Source: Phycisphaerales bacterium (GTDB lineage: Bacteria; Planctomycetota; Phycisphaerae; UBA1845; Fen-1342). Taken from it: a stretch of DNA of 64,000 bases. The notes beneath the pieces were generated by a model, which searched no databases, had not been told where the DNA came from, and saw only the letters and a program-made list of their open reading frames with translations. The first letter of the stretch is position 1. Every line of letters begins with the position of its first letter. Both the position numbers and the translations under genes were made by a program. This document shows positions 34,202 to 42,771 of this stretch, in pieces. The stretch spans positions 1 through 64,000 of the forward strand of contig JALHJL010000022.1 in assembly GCA_022839625.1 (NCBI GenBank). Reading direction: 5' to 3'.

Positions 34202-35424
34202 TTCCCCTCACGCGGCCCGTCGTCGGGAAGGAGGAGGCGGCTGCGGTTGCCGACGTACTGGCCAGCGGCTGGCTCACCCAGGGGCCGCGCGTCGAGGAGT
34301 TCGAGCGGCGGATTGCCGAGTACTGCCAGGCGCGGCACGCCGTCGCGTGCAGTAGCTGCACGACGGCCCTGCACATGGCCCTGTTGACGTTGGGCGTCGG
34401 ACCGGGGGATGAAGTGATTGTCCCCGCGTTGACGTTCATCGCGACGGCCAACGCCGTGGTGCACGCCGGCGCGACGCCCGTGCTCGCCGACGTCGATCCC
34501 CGCACGTACAACCTCGATCCGGCGGCCGCGGAAGCGGCGATCACCCCGCGGACCCGGGCGATCATCGCGGTTCATCAGATCGGGCTGCCGGCGGACCTGG
34601 ACGCGTTTGCGGACATCAGCCGGCGACACGCCGTTCCGATCGTGGAGGATGCCGCGTGCGCCCTCGGGTCGCGCTACCGCGGCCGGCCCGTCGGAGGTCA
34701 CGCGCCGCTGGTATGCTTGTCGTTTCATCCGCGCAAAGTCATTACCACCGGCGAAGGGGGCATGGTGTTGACCGGCGACGACGAGTTCGCGCGCCGGCTT
34801 CGCCTTTTGCGCCAGCACGGCATGAGCGTGCCGGACACGCAACGCCACGCCACCCGCCGCCTGATTGTCGAACGCTACCTGTGCATAGGCTACAACTACC
34901 GGATGTCCGACCTGCACGCGGCCGTCGGCATCGCTCAGCTCGCCCGGCTGGACCAGATCGTCGCGCGGCGGCGGGCACTGGCTGCCGCCTATGACGCGGC
35001 CTTTGCGGACGAACCGTGTCTTCAGACACCGTATGTGCCCGACTTCGCGCGGCCGAACTACCAGAGCTATGCCCTGCAACTGACCGCGCAGGCCTCGTTC
35101 GGTCGCGATGCGTTGCTGGCGAAGCTGCGGGCGCGCGGCATCGCGGCCAAGCCGGGCATCATGACGATCCACCGGGAGCCGGCCTTCGGCGGGCGCTGCG
35201 CCGGTGCCCTGCGTCACAGCGAGCACGCCAGCGACTCCAGCCTGCTTCTCCCGCTGTTTCCTGACATGGCACCGGCGCAACAGCAGGAAGTGGTGGCCAC
35301 CGTTCGCGACGCCGTGCGGGTGTTGCGGGACGGTACGCGCGGCCGGAAGGACAGCCGCCCAGGAAGACAGCGGCCGCTGCCCGCGACGGTCTCGTCACCG
35401 CCCGCGAAGGAGCCCATTGCATGA
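34198..35424 (+). CDS. DegT/DnrJ/EryC1 aminotransferase
   Basis: The 408-residue protein is a PLP-dependent sugar aminotransferase. Family marks are VLASGWLTQGPRVEEFERRI, CSSCTTALHMAL (phosphate-binding), VEDAACALGSRYRG and FHPRKVITTGEGGM with the PLP lysine. It would aminate the keto sugar made by the WlbA-like dehydrogenase. It overlaps its neighbours on both sides by 4 bp; the last 45 residues are a basic low-complexity tail. Confidence 0.9.
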   Translation: MIPLTRPVVGKEEAAAVADVLASGWLTQGPRVEEFERRIAEYCQARHAVACSSCTTALHMALLTLGVGPGDEVIVPALTFIATANAVVHAGATPVLADVDPRTYNLDPAAAEAAITPRTRAIIAVHQIGLPADLDAFADISRRHAVPIVEDAACALGSRYRGRPVGGHAPLVCLSFHPRKVITTGEGGMVLTGDDEFARRLRLLRQHGMSVPDTQRHATRRLIVERYLCIGYNYRMSDLHAAVGIAQLARLDQIVARRRALAAAYDAAFADEPCLQTPYVPDFARPNYQSYALQLTAQASFGRDALLAKLRARGIAAKPGIMTIHREPAFGGRCAGALRHSEHASDSSLLLPLFPDMAPAQQQEVVATVRDAVRVLRDGTRGRKDSRPGRQRPLPATVSSPPAKEPIA

Positions 35425-36536
35425 GCCGCGCAGGGAAGTGCACACTCGTGACCGGCGGGGCGGGGTTCATCGGGTCGGAGCTGGTGCGCCAACTCGTTGC
35501 CCTGGACGCGCGTGTCCTGGTCGTGGACAACCTCTGCAACGGTCGGCGCGAGAACCTGGCCGGGCTGCCCGCGGACCAGGTGGACCTGCACGTCGCCGAC
35601 GTCCGCGACCGCGACGCCATCCGCGACCTGCTCGCGGGCGTCGATACGGTGTTCCACCTGGCGTGTCTGGGGGTGCGGCATTCCATTCATTCGCCCTTCG
35701 AAAACCACGAGGTGAACGCGCGCGGCACGCTGGAGCTCCTCACGGCCGCCCGTCGCGCCGACGTGCGGCGCTTCGTCTACGTCTCGACCTCCGAGGTCTA
35801 TGGCTCGGCCCAGCGGGTCCCGATGAGCGAGGCTCATCCGACGTTTCCGCGAACCGTGTACGGCGCGTCGAAGCTGGCGGGCGAATGCTACGCGCGCGCC
35901 TTCCACCGGACCTACAGCTTCCCGACCGTCGTCGTCCGGCCGTTCAACACCTACGGCCCGCGCTGCCACCACGAGGGCGACTGCGGCGAGGTCATTCCGA
36001 AATTCCTCCTGCGCTGCCTCGCCGGCCGGCCGCTGATCGTCTTCGGCGACGGCGAGCAGACGCGCGACTTCACGTTTGTCTCGGACACCGCCCGCGGCAT
36101 CCTGGCGGCGGGACTGACGGAGGCCGCCGTCGGGCGAACCATCAACCTGGGCTGCGGGCGCGAAACCAGCATGAACGACCTGGCGCGGACGGTCGGCGAA
36201 GTCGTGGGCCGGCCGCCGGATGTTGTGCACGAAACGGGGCGCCCCGGCGACGTACGCCGCCTCTGTGCCGACGTCGAGAAGGCCCGCGCGCTGCTGAACT
36301 TTCGCCCGGAGGTGGACCTGCGCGTCGGCCTGGCCCGCCTCGCCGAATGGTACGCGAGCCTTCCGGTCCCTCCAGAACGCTTGCTGGAACAGGAAATCGT
36401 CCGCAACTGGGAACCGCCCGGAGGCGAATGCAGGGGCCCCGGGCCGTCCCGCCCGGAGGCGGGCGCATGGACTACCCCCCCTGCCACCAGGACCGGCCCC
36501 GGCAGTCACGTGGTTCCCGTGCTGGAGAGTCGATGA
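35421..36536 (+). CDS. NAD-dependent epimerase/dehydratase
   Basis: This 371-residue short-chain dehydrogenase has the nucleotide-binding TGGAGFIGSEL near residue 12, Ser in YVSTSEVYGSA, and the catalytic YGASK. The C-terminal region (FGDGEQTRDFTFVSDTARGI, VRPFNTYGP) is typical of UDP-sugar epimerases and GDP/dTDP-sugar 4,6-dehydratases. It supplies an activated sugar for the polysaccharide; the exact substrate cannot be read from sequence. The tail of about 45 residues is low-complexity. Confidence 0.88.
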   Translation: MSRAGKCTLVTGGAGFIGSELVRQLVALDARVLVVDNLCNGRRENLAGLPADQVDLHVADVRDRDAIRDLLAGVDTVFHLACLGVRHSIHSPFENHEVNARGTLELLTAARRADVRRFVYVSTSEVYGSAQRVPMSEAHPTFPRTVYGASKLAGECYARAFHRTYSFPTVVVRPFNTYGPRCHHEGDCGEVIPKFLLRCLAGRPLIVFGDGEQTRDFTFVSDTARGILAAGLTEAAVGRTINLGCGRETSMNDLARTVGEVVGRPPDVVHETGRPGDVRRLCADVEKARALLNFRPEVDLRVGLARLAEWYASLPVPPERLLEQEIVRNWEPPGGECRGPGPSRPEAGAWTTPPATRTGPGSHVVPVLESR

Positions 36537-37615
36537 GAGTCTCGCTGGTCATTCCGGCGTACAACGAGGAGGCCGTCTTGCCGCGGCTGCGCGCACGGCT
36601 TACCGCCGTCGCCGCCACGCTGCCCGAGTTCGACTTCGAGATCATCCTGGTCGATGACCACTCGGCCGACTCGACCCCGCAGCTCCTCGAAGAATGGGCC
36701 GCGGCCGACTCGCGGGTGCGCGGTCTCCGGCTGGCACGCAACAGCGGCTCGCACGCCGCGGTTGCCGCCGGACTGAGCCGGTGCAGCGGAGATTGCGCCG
36801 TCGTGCTGGCAGCCGATCTTCAGGACCCGCCCGAGCTGCTGGTCGAGCTGCTGGCCAAGTGGCGCGAAGGCTTCGACGTGGTGTGGGCGGTCCGCGCCGG
36901 CCGTCGCGGCGTAAGCTGGCTCGCACGCGCGTGCTCGCACGTGTATTGGACGATGATGCGGCGCATCGTGCTCGCCGAGACCCCGCCGCAGGGCGCCGAC
37001 GTCGTGCTGCTCGATCGGAAGGTGATCGAGGCGGTGACAGCGATCGGGGAGAAGAACACTTCGCTGCTCGGGCTGCTGGTGTGGCTCGGGTTCCGCCAGG
37101 CGCACGTGCCCTACGTCAAGGCCGAGCGCGCCGCGGGCCAGAGCCGTTGGACGCTAGCCAAGCGCTGCCGGCTGGCGATCGACTCGGTTGTCTCCTTCTC
37201 AGCACTGCCGATCCGGATGACGTGGCTGTGCGGACTCGTCTTGTTGTGCGCAGCGCTCGTCTGGGCAGCCGTGTGGACCGCCGGCCTGGCACCGGCTGCG
37301 GGCGCGGACGCCGCGATCATCGGGCTGTTGCTTCTGGGGTTTGGAGTGTTGCTCACTTTCCTGGGGGCGCTCGGGGAATACGTATGGCGCGCGTACGACG
37401 AAGTGCGCCGCCGGCCGGCGTATCTGATCGAGCGGGTCATCGCGGCACCGGAGTCGCGCTTCGTGCCGGCCGCGGCGCCGCGGGAGGTTGTTGCCGATGC
37501 AAACCGTTCCGTTTCTGGATTTGAAGGCGCAGTACCGGCAGCTCGAAGCCGAGATTCTGCCGGCGCTGCAACAGGTGTGCGAGAACTGCACGTTCACGCT
37601 GGGACCGACGGTTAG
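36533..37615 (+). CDS. Glycosyltransferase family 2 with C-terminal membrane segments (DPM1/GtrB-like)
   Basis: This 360-residue protein starts MRVSLVIPAYNEE, with IILVDDHSADST and the metal-binding AADLQDPPE. The two C-terminal membrane helices (about residues 225-245 and 255-280) match polyprenyl-phosphate sugar synthases (GtrB/ArnC), which would feed the GT-C enzymes of this locus. It overlaps the previous gene by 4 bp. Its last 40 residues run on for 119 bp inside the next gene, so the true length is uncertain. Confidence 0.85.
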   Translation: MRVSLVIPAYNEEAVLPRLRARLTAVAATLPEFDFEIILVDDHSADSTPQLLEEWAAADSRVRGLRLARNSGSHAAVAAGLSRCSGDCAVVLAADLQDPPELLVELLAKWREGFDVVWAVRAGRRGVSWLARACSHVYWTMMRRIVLAETPPQGADVVLLDRKVIEAVTAIGEKNTSLLGLLVWLGFRQAHVPYVKAERAAGQSRWTLAKRCRLAIDSVVSFSALPIRMTWLCGLVLLCAALVWAAVWTAGLAPAAGADAAIIGLLLLGFGVLLTFLGALGEYVWRAYDEVRRRPAYLIERVIAAPESRFVPAAAPREVVADANRSVSGFEGAVPAARSRDSAGAATGVRELHVHAGTDG

Positions 37616-38648
37616 GGCCTTCGAGGAGAGCTTCGCCGAGTACTGCGGCCTGCGGCACTGCGTGGCGCTCAACAGCGGCACCAGCGCGCTGCACCTCGCC
37701 CTGCGCTGCCTGGACATCGGCCCGGGCGACGAAGTCATCACCGTGCCCATGACTTTCGTAGCGACCGCGTGGGCGATCAGTTACGTCGGCGCACGCCCGG
37801 TCTTCGTCGACATCGACCCGGCCACGCGCACGATGAATCCGGCCGAGCTCGAGGCCGCCATCACCGAGCGCACCCGGGCCATTCTCCCGGTACACCTCTA
37901 CGGCCAGCCGGCGGACATGGACCGCATTCTGCGCATCGCCGCCAAACACCGCCTGCCGGTCATCGAGGACGCCGCCCAGGCACACGGAGCACGCTATCGC
38001 GGACGCCGCGTCGGCGGCCTGGGCCGCATCGGCTGCTTCAGCTTCTATCCCGGCAAGAACCTGGGCGCATACGGCGAAGGCGGCGCGCTCGTCACGGACG
38101 ACCCCGAGCTGGCAGACAAAGCCCGGGCGCTGCGCGACCACGGCCAACGCCAGAAGCACCGGCATGAGATGATTGGGTTCAACTACCGCATGGCCGGATT
38201 TCAGGGCGCTGTCCTGCGCATCAAGCTCCGGTACCTGGACGACTGGAACGCGGCGCGGCGCGCGCACGCGCAGCGCTACCTGGACGGTCTGAAGGGGTTG
38301 TCGCGGCTCGGACTGCCTCTCGTTGACCAGAAACTCGAGAGCGTGTTCCACCTGTTTGTGATCGAGGTCGAGGACCGCGACCGCATCGCCGCCCGCCTCA
38401 AGACCGAAGGCATCGAGAGCGGTCTGCACTACCCGGTGCCCGTTCACCTTCAGCCGGCGTACGGCGAGCTCGGACTCGGACCGGGAAGCTTCCCGGTGAG
38501 CGAGCGCCTGGCGCAGCGGTGCCTCAGCCTGCCGATGTTCCCCGAGCTCACGGATGAGCAAATCGACCACGTGTGCGCGCGCCTGCGCGCCGCACTGGCG
38601 CCGCCGGTCTCCCGGCCGCTCCCGAGTGCGACGCAGGTCCGCCGTTGA
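37497..38648 (+). CDS. DegT/DnrJ/EryC1 aminotransferase (second copy)
   Basis: The 383-residue PLP enzyme starts MQTVPFLDLKAQYRQL after GGGAGG. Family marks are CVALNSGTSALHLALRCLDI, HLYGQPADMD, VIEDAAQAHGARYRGRR, FSFYPGKNLGAYGEGG (PLP lysine) and FNYRMAGFQGA. It is closer to the WecE/QdtB/WlbE type than the first copy. It starts inside the GT2 frame, so the two share 119 bp. The product is a 3- or 4-amino sugar nucleotide. Confidence 0.9.
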   Translation: MQTVPFLDLKAQYRQLEAEILPALQQVCENCTFTLGPTVRAFEESFAEYCGLRHCVALNSGTSALHLALRCLDIGPGDEVITVPMTFVATAWAISYVGARPVFVDIDPATRTMNPAELEAAITERTRAILPVHLYGQPADMDRILRIAAKHRLPVIEDAAQAHGARYRGRRVGGLGRIGCFSFYPGKNLGAYGEGGALVTDDPELADKARALRDHGQRQKHRHEMIGFNYRMAGFQGAVLRIKLRYLDDWNAARRAHAQRYLDGLKGLSRLGLPLVDQKLESVFHLFVIEVEDRDRIAARLKTEGIESGLHYPVPVHLQPAYGELGLGPGSFPVSERLAQRCLSLPMFPELTDEQIDHVCARLRAALAPPVSRPLPSATQVRR

Positions 38649-39415
38649 GAGGTGTCGCCACGAAGCCGGAAAGCCTCATTTGCGTGACCGTGGACGTCGA
38701 GTGGGCACACGAGGAGGTGCTGGCCGACCTGGTGCACCTGCTTGATGCGCACAACGTGCGGGCCACGTTCTTCTGCACTCACCCGGGCATTGCGGTGCCG
38801 GGTCACGAACGTGCGCTGCATCCCAATTTTCGCCGCGGCGGCGACATCATCCACGACCTGCGCGCCAAGCTCGGTGCCGACTTCGCCGACCTCGCGGACA
38901 CTGACCTGTACGCTCACGTGCTTGAGGTGACGCGGACCTTCTGCCCCGAAGCCAAGGGGGTGCGCGCCCACAGCTTGCGCTACGACACCGAGCTGCTGTC
39001 GCTCTACCACCGCCAGAAACTGGAGTACGACAGCAGCTACGCCATGCTCCTCGTGGAGAACCTGCGGCCGTTCTGGAAAGAGCATGACATGGTGGAGCTG
39101 CCCATCTACTACATGGACCACCTGGACCTCGTGACACCCCGGACCGGTCACGAGCTGGTGCATCTGCGCCTGGATGAGCCGGGGCTGAAGGTCCTCGACT
39201 TCCACCCCAACATCGTCTTCACAAACGCGCCGACATCCGGGTTCTACGAAAGCACGAAGCCGTTTTATCGGAACGTGGACCGCCTGCGCAGCGCACGCCA
39301 CGCCGGCCGGGGCGTCAGAACGCTCTTCCTCGAATTCCTCGAACACCTCGCCTCCCGGCAACTCGCAACGGCGACGCTCGGCGAGGTCAACAACGAGTGG
39401 AGAAGCACGCGGTGA
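38645..39415 (+). CDS. Polysaccharide deacetylase-like protein
   Basis: The 256-residue protein begins at a TTG overlapping the previous stop (TTGA); an alternative start at 38573 lies inside the DegT gene. CVTVDVEWAHEE places an Asp where the NodB fold has its first metal-binding Asp; ATFFCTHPG and RAHSLRYD supply further candidate ligands, and LDFHPNIVFTN a possible catalytic His. It may deacetylate an amino sugar of the polymer or a lipid-linked intermediate. No signal peptide is seen, so it may be cytoplasmic. Confidence 0.65.
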   Translation: MRGVATKPESLICVTVDVEWAHEEVLADLVHLLDAHNVRATFFCTHPGIAVPGHERALHPNFRRGGDIIHDLRAKLGADFADLADTDLYAHVLEVTRTFCPEAKGVRAHSLRYDTELLSLYHRQKLEYDSSYAMLLVENLRPFWKEHDMVELPIYYMDHLDLVTPRTGHELVHLRLDEPGLKVLDFHPNIVFTNAPTSGFYESTKPFYRNVDRLRSARHAGRGVRTLFLEFLEHLASRQLATATLGEVNNEWRSTR

Positions 39416-40485
39416 CGGTGCACGCGGCGTTGACAACCACCGACTCCCGCGGGAGCGACGACGCCGACCAGCCGGCAGCCGGCGCACGGTGTGACATCGC
39501 CGTGGAGCCGTATCGCGCCGAGGACGCCGGGGGGTGGGAGGCGTTCGTCCGTGCGTCGAATAACGGCACGCTGTTCCACGATCTCCGCTTCCTCGGCTAT
39601 CACGCGCCTGGCCGCTTCGACGTCCATCACCTGATCTTCCGCCGTGCAGGCGGACTGGCGGCGGTGCTGCCCGCGGCGATCGTGCGCGAGACAGACGGTC
39701 GCCTGTTTCTCAAGTCGCCCTACGGCGCTTCCATCGGCGGTCCCGCACTGCCCGCCGGCCAGCATCTTGAGACGACGCTGGACATCGTGGCGGCACTTCA
39801 GGACTACGTATCGGCGAAGGGACTGGCCGGCATCGAGATGCGGCTCGGCCCGGGCATCTATGCCTGCTGCCCCAGCGACAACCTTGCCTTCGCGCTTACC
39901 GCCCGGGGATTCGCCTTCGCTCGGCGCTGGCTGTGTCACGTGATTGCGCTGCCGCCGGAGCCCGCACAGGCATTGACTGTCATTCCGACCGCATCGCGCC
40001 GGCGTTACGCGCGCTATGCCGTGCGACAGGGCGTGACTGCGAGGACCTGCGACGCGAGCGAGCTCGACACCTTCTACCGAATCCTGGCCGCGAACCGCGC
40101 CAAGCACGGCGTCCAGCCGACCCACACGCTGGCCGAGCTGCAGGCCCTCCTCGCACTCGTTCCCGAGCGCATCAAGCTGTTCCTGTTTACCTTGGAGGCA
40201 GTCGCGATCGCCGGGGCCCTGGTGTTCGAACTGAACCCGCGCGTCGCCTACATGTTTTACCTGTGCCACGACGACCGGTTCGAGCGCCACCGCGCCACCT
40301 CGTTAGCCATCGCTCACCTGATGGAGCACTACGCGACGCGCGGGTTTCGATACCTGGACCTTGGCCCAAGCACTTTCGACGACTTCCGGCTGAACCCCGG
40401 TCTGGCGGAATTCAAGGAGGAGTTTGGGGCGGTCGGTTTCTGTCGCGACGAGTACCGGTGGGAGACGACTGAGCGTGGCCACTGA
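39412..40485 (+). CDS. FemAB/GNAT-like acyltransferase
   Basis: This 357-residue protein starts at a GTG in a GTGA overlap; a GTG 15 bp upstream is also possible. It has two GNAT-like halves, with NNGTLFHDLRFLGYHAPGRF near residue 50 and IAGALVFELNPRVAYMFY followed by the C-terminal YLDLGPSTFDDFRLNPGL. This is the pattern of FemAB-related and BioF2-like acyltransferases in exopolysaccharide clusters. The acceptor and donor are unknown. Confidence 0.72.
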   Translation: MTVHAALTTTDSRGSDDADQPAAGARCDIAVEPYRAEDAGGWEAFVRASNNGTLFHDLRFLGYHAPGRFDVHHLIFRRAGGLAAVLPAAIVRETDGRLFLKSPYGASIGGPALPAGQHLETTLDIVAALQDYVSAKGLAGIEMRLGPGIYACCPSDNLAFALTARGFAFARRWLCHVIALPPEPAQALTVIPTASRRRYARYAVRQGVTARTCDASELDTFYRILAANRAKHGVQPTHTLAELQALLALVPERIKLFLFTLEAVAIAGALVFELNPRVAYMFYLCHDDRFERHRATSLAIAHLMEHYATRGFRYLDLGPSTFDDFRLNPGLAEFKEEFGAVGFCRDEYRWETTERGH

Positions 40486-41482
40486 TTTCCACATCGCAAC
40501 CGCCCCGCCGCACGCAGCCCCGCCTGCCTGGGCGACCGAGGTCCTGGCATGTCCCGCGTGCCACTCGCCTCTGTCCCGGCACGAGTGGTCGCTGCGATGC
40601 GCGCGCTGCGGAACGGCCGGGCGCTGGGAAGCCGGCATTGCCCGCTTCGGCGTCCAGGACCAAGACCCATCCATCGCATGGTACGAGGCCGCCGGCGGCA
40701 CGTGCTTTCAGGACCGCGCGCAAATACCGTACACGATGAGTTCCCTTGACACGCCCGTCTACCATTCCTATCTCCAGCGCAACCAACCGGGCTCTCCGCG
40801 CGATATTGTTGTCGATCTGGGCGCAGGCGACGGACGAAATACACTGCCCTGGCTTGCCTGGGGGTACGAGCGCGTCGTGGCCGTCGACGCCGTCGTTGCT
40901 TCGCTGGCCCGCCTGCGCACGCACCTCCTTCACGAACATCCCGACTGGCTCGAACGCGTGCTGCTGGTCCACGCCGACGTGCGGCGTCTGCCGCTGGCCC
41001 CGGCTTCCGTGGCGCTGGCGGTGGCGATCGAGACCTTGTACTACCTGAATGAAGACTACGCGCTGGGGCTGGGCGAGTGTCGGCGGATCCTTCGCGAGGA
41101 CGGGCGGCTCCTGACCGCCGAGCGCTGCTGGGAGGGGGCGCTGCTCATTCACCTGCTGTATGGCGGCGTGCCGGCGTTGTGTCAGCTTGCAGACAGCCGG
41201 GATGTCTGGGACGGGCCGGCGGACCGCCGCGTACGCAGCCGCTGCTTCACGGAGGAAGAGGTCCGGGGGGAGCTATCGCGGGCCAGCTTCGAGGTCCTGG
41301 AAACCAAGGGAGTCTCCGTCCTTTCCGTGGTTCTGGGCTACCTGCGCGGCGCCGGCTGCCTTAACGCCGACGACGAGAAACGCCAACCGCAGGTCCGTCA
41401 GTGTCTGCAAATGCTGGCAGATCGTGGTGCGCTGCGCAAGGCCCACGTCATCCTGGCGCGGCCGGCGCGCGGAGGCGCGTGA
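40475..41482 (+). CDS. SAM methyltransferase with N-terminal zinc ribbon
   Basis: The 335-residue protein begins at a GTG that overlaps the previous gene by 11 bp. The zinc ribbon has C26, C29, C42 and C45 (LACPACHSPL, LRCARCG), a Trm112-like module. The SAM-binding VVDLGAGDGRNTLPWLAWGY lies near residue 110, with AVAIETLYYL as the post-core motif. Probably methylates a sugar or lipid of the polymer. Confidence 0.8.
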   Translation: MATDFHIATAPPHAAPPAWATEVLACPACHSPLSRHEWSLRCARCGTAGRWEAGIARFGVQDQDPSIAWYEAAGGTCFQDRAQIPYTMSSLDTPVYHSYLQRNQPGSPRDIVVDLGAGDGRNTLPWLAWGYERVVAVDAVVASLARLRTHLLHEHPDWLERVLLVHADVRRLPLAPASVALAVAIETLYYLNEDYALGLGECRRILREDGRLLTAERCWEGALLIHLLYGGVPALCQLADSRDVWDGPADRRVRSRCFTEEEVRGELSRASFEVLETKGVSVLSVVLGYLRGAGCLNADDEKRQPQVRQCLQMLADRGALRKAHVILARPARGGA

Positions 41483-42771
41483 TGAGTACGGCTCCGAATG
41501 GCATCGCCGGGTCCGCCCTGCGCCGTTCGCCGCTCGGTGTCCTGCTGCTGGTTGTTGTTCTTGGGGGGAGCTTCGTGCGTTATGGCATCGTGAATCCGGG
41601 GCAGAACTACCAGCTTGATTTCCGCGCCTTCTACGCCACGGGCCGCGCCTTGCACATGGGTATCAATCCCTACGACCTGGAGGCCAAGCAGCGCCTCATT
41701 GCGCCGCACCTGCCCGGCAACCAGAGCTTGATGGGTTACGCCAACCCGCCGCCCACGTTGCCGCTGCTGTACCTGGTCGCGCTTCCGTCGCTGCCGGTCG
41801 CCCAGGTGGCATGGGCGTGGTTCCAGCTCCTGTTACTGCTGGCGGGTCTGCTGCTGCTCCTGCGGGCCGTGGGCGCCCAATTCGGGTCGCTGGCGTCATT
41901 GGCGATCGCCATCCCGTACTGGCTGAGCTACCCGGTCTTCTGCCTCTTTCGCTGGGGGCAGTTCGACGGCCTGCGCGTCGCGCTCGTCGCCCTGGCGGTT
42001 TTTCTCGCAACTCGCAGGCAACTCGTGGCGGCGGGTGGGTCGCTCGGTCTGGCGGCCGTCGCCAAGGTGTACCCCGCGGCCTACTTATGGGCACTGCTGC
42101 TCCGCAGGGAATGGAAGGCCCTCCTGGCGGGATGCGCGACCATCGCCGTACTCATGGCGGTCGGCCTGGCGGCCCTGGGGCGCGAAGGACGCGCGAAGTA
42201 CCTGTTCGTGAACCAGGACGAGTTCAGCAAGGTGGACTGGGTAATCTCCCCCCAGAACATGAGCGTGGTCGGCTTCATGCACCGCGCGCTGGTAGACAAC
42301 GAGCGCGGCACAGAGCCGTCCCGCGCCTGGATCGACCTCGGCGCCCGGGCGGCACTGGTCGCCAGCGTGACCGGCAACCTGCTCCTGGTGGCGATAACGT
42401 CGTTGTGGATCCTGCGCCGGCGCCGCGAAGTGAGCGTGGCCGAGGCCGTCGCGGCGCTGGTTCCGGTCGTCCTGCTGGCCGAGCTCAACGCCTGGCCGCA
42501 TCACTGCGTTTCCATGCTCGTGCCGCTGACCTTCGTGGTCGTGGCAGTCGCTCGGCAGTCGGACCCCGGCTGGCTGGACCTAAGCTGGGTCGGCCTGATC
42601 GTGTTTCTGTACGCGTTCTGTCCGGTGCATCAGTTCGACGTCGGGTTGCCGAGCTGGATGGGACACCTGGCCGGGCCGACGACGACCTATGCCATGCTCC
42701 TAACCTGGCTCTTCCTGTTGCTTCGCTACCCGAAGCTGAAACGCCGTGCCTACGCGGCGAACACGGTATGA
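41482..42771 (+). CDS. GT87-like membrane glycosyltransferase (DUF2029)
   Basis: This 429-residue protein has about ten membrane segments, an early loop with LDFRAFYATGRALHMGINPY (the conserved Asp of DUF2029/GT87) and NPPPTLPLLYLVALP. The middle FRWGQFDGLRVALVALAVFL and KVYPAAYL repeat the pattern of two genes farther on (56024 and 57498), so the three are paralogs. It should use polyprenyl-phosphate sugar. Its start overlaps the previous stop by 1 bp (TGATG). Confidence 0.8.
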   Translation: MSTAPNGIAGSALRRSPLGVLLLVVVLGGSFVRYGIVNPGQNYQLDFRAFYATGRALHMGINPYDLEAKQRLIAPHLPGNQSLMGYANPPPTLPLLYLVALPSLPVAQVAWAWFQLLLLLAGLLLLLRAVGAQFGSLASLAIAIPYWLSYPVFCLFRWGQFDGLRVALVALAVFLATRRQLVAAGGSLGLAAVAKVYPAAYLWALLLRREWKALLAGCATIAVLMAVGLAALGREGRAKYLFVNQDEFSKVDWVISPQNMSVVGFMHRALVDNERGTEPSRAWIDLGARAALVASVTGNLLLVAITSLWILRRRREVSVAEAVAALVPVVLLAELNAWPHHCVSMLVPLTFVVVAVARQSDPGWLDLSWVGLIVFLYAFCPVHQFDVGLPSWMGHLAGPTTTYAMLLTWLFLLLRYPKLKRRAYAANTV

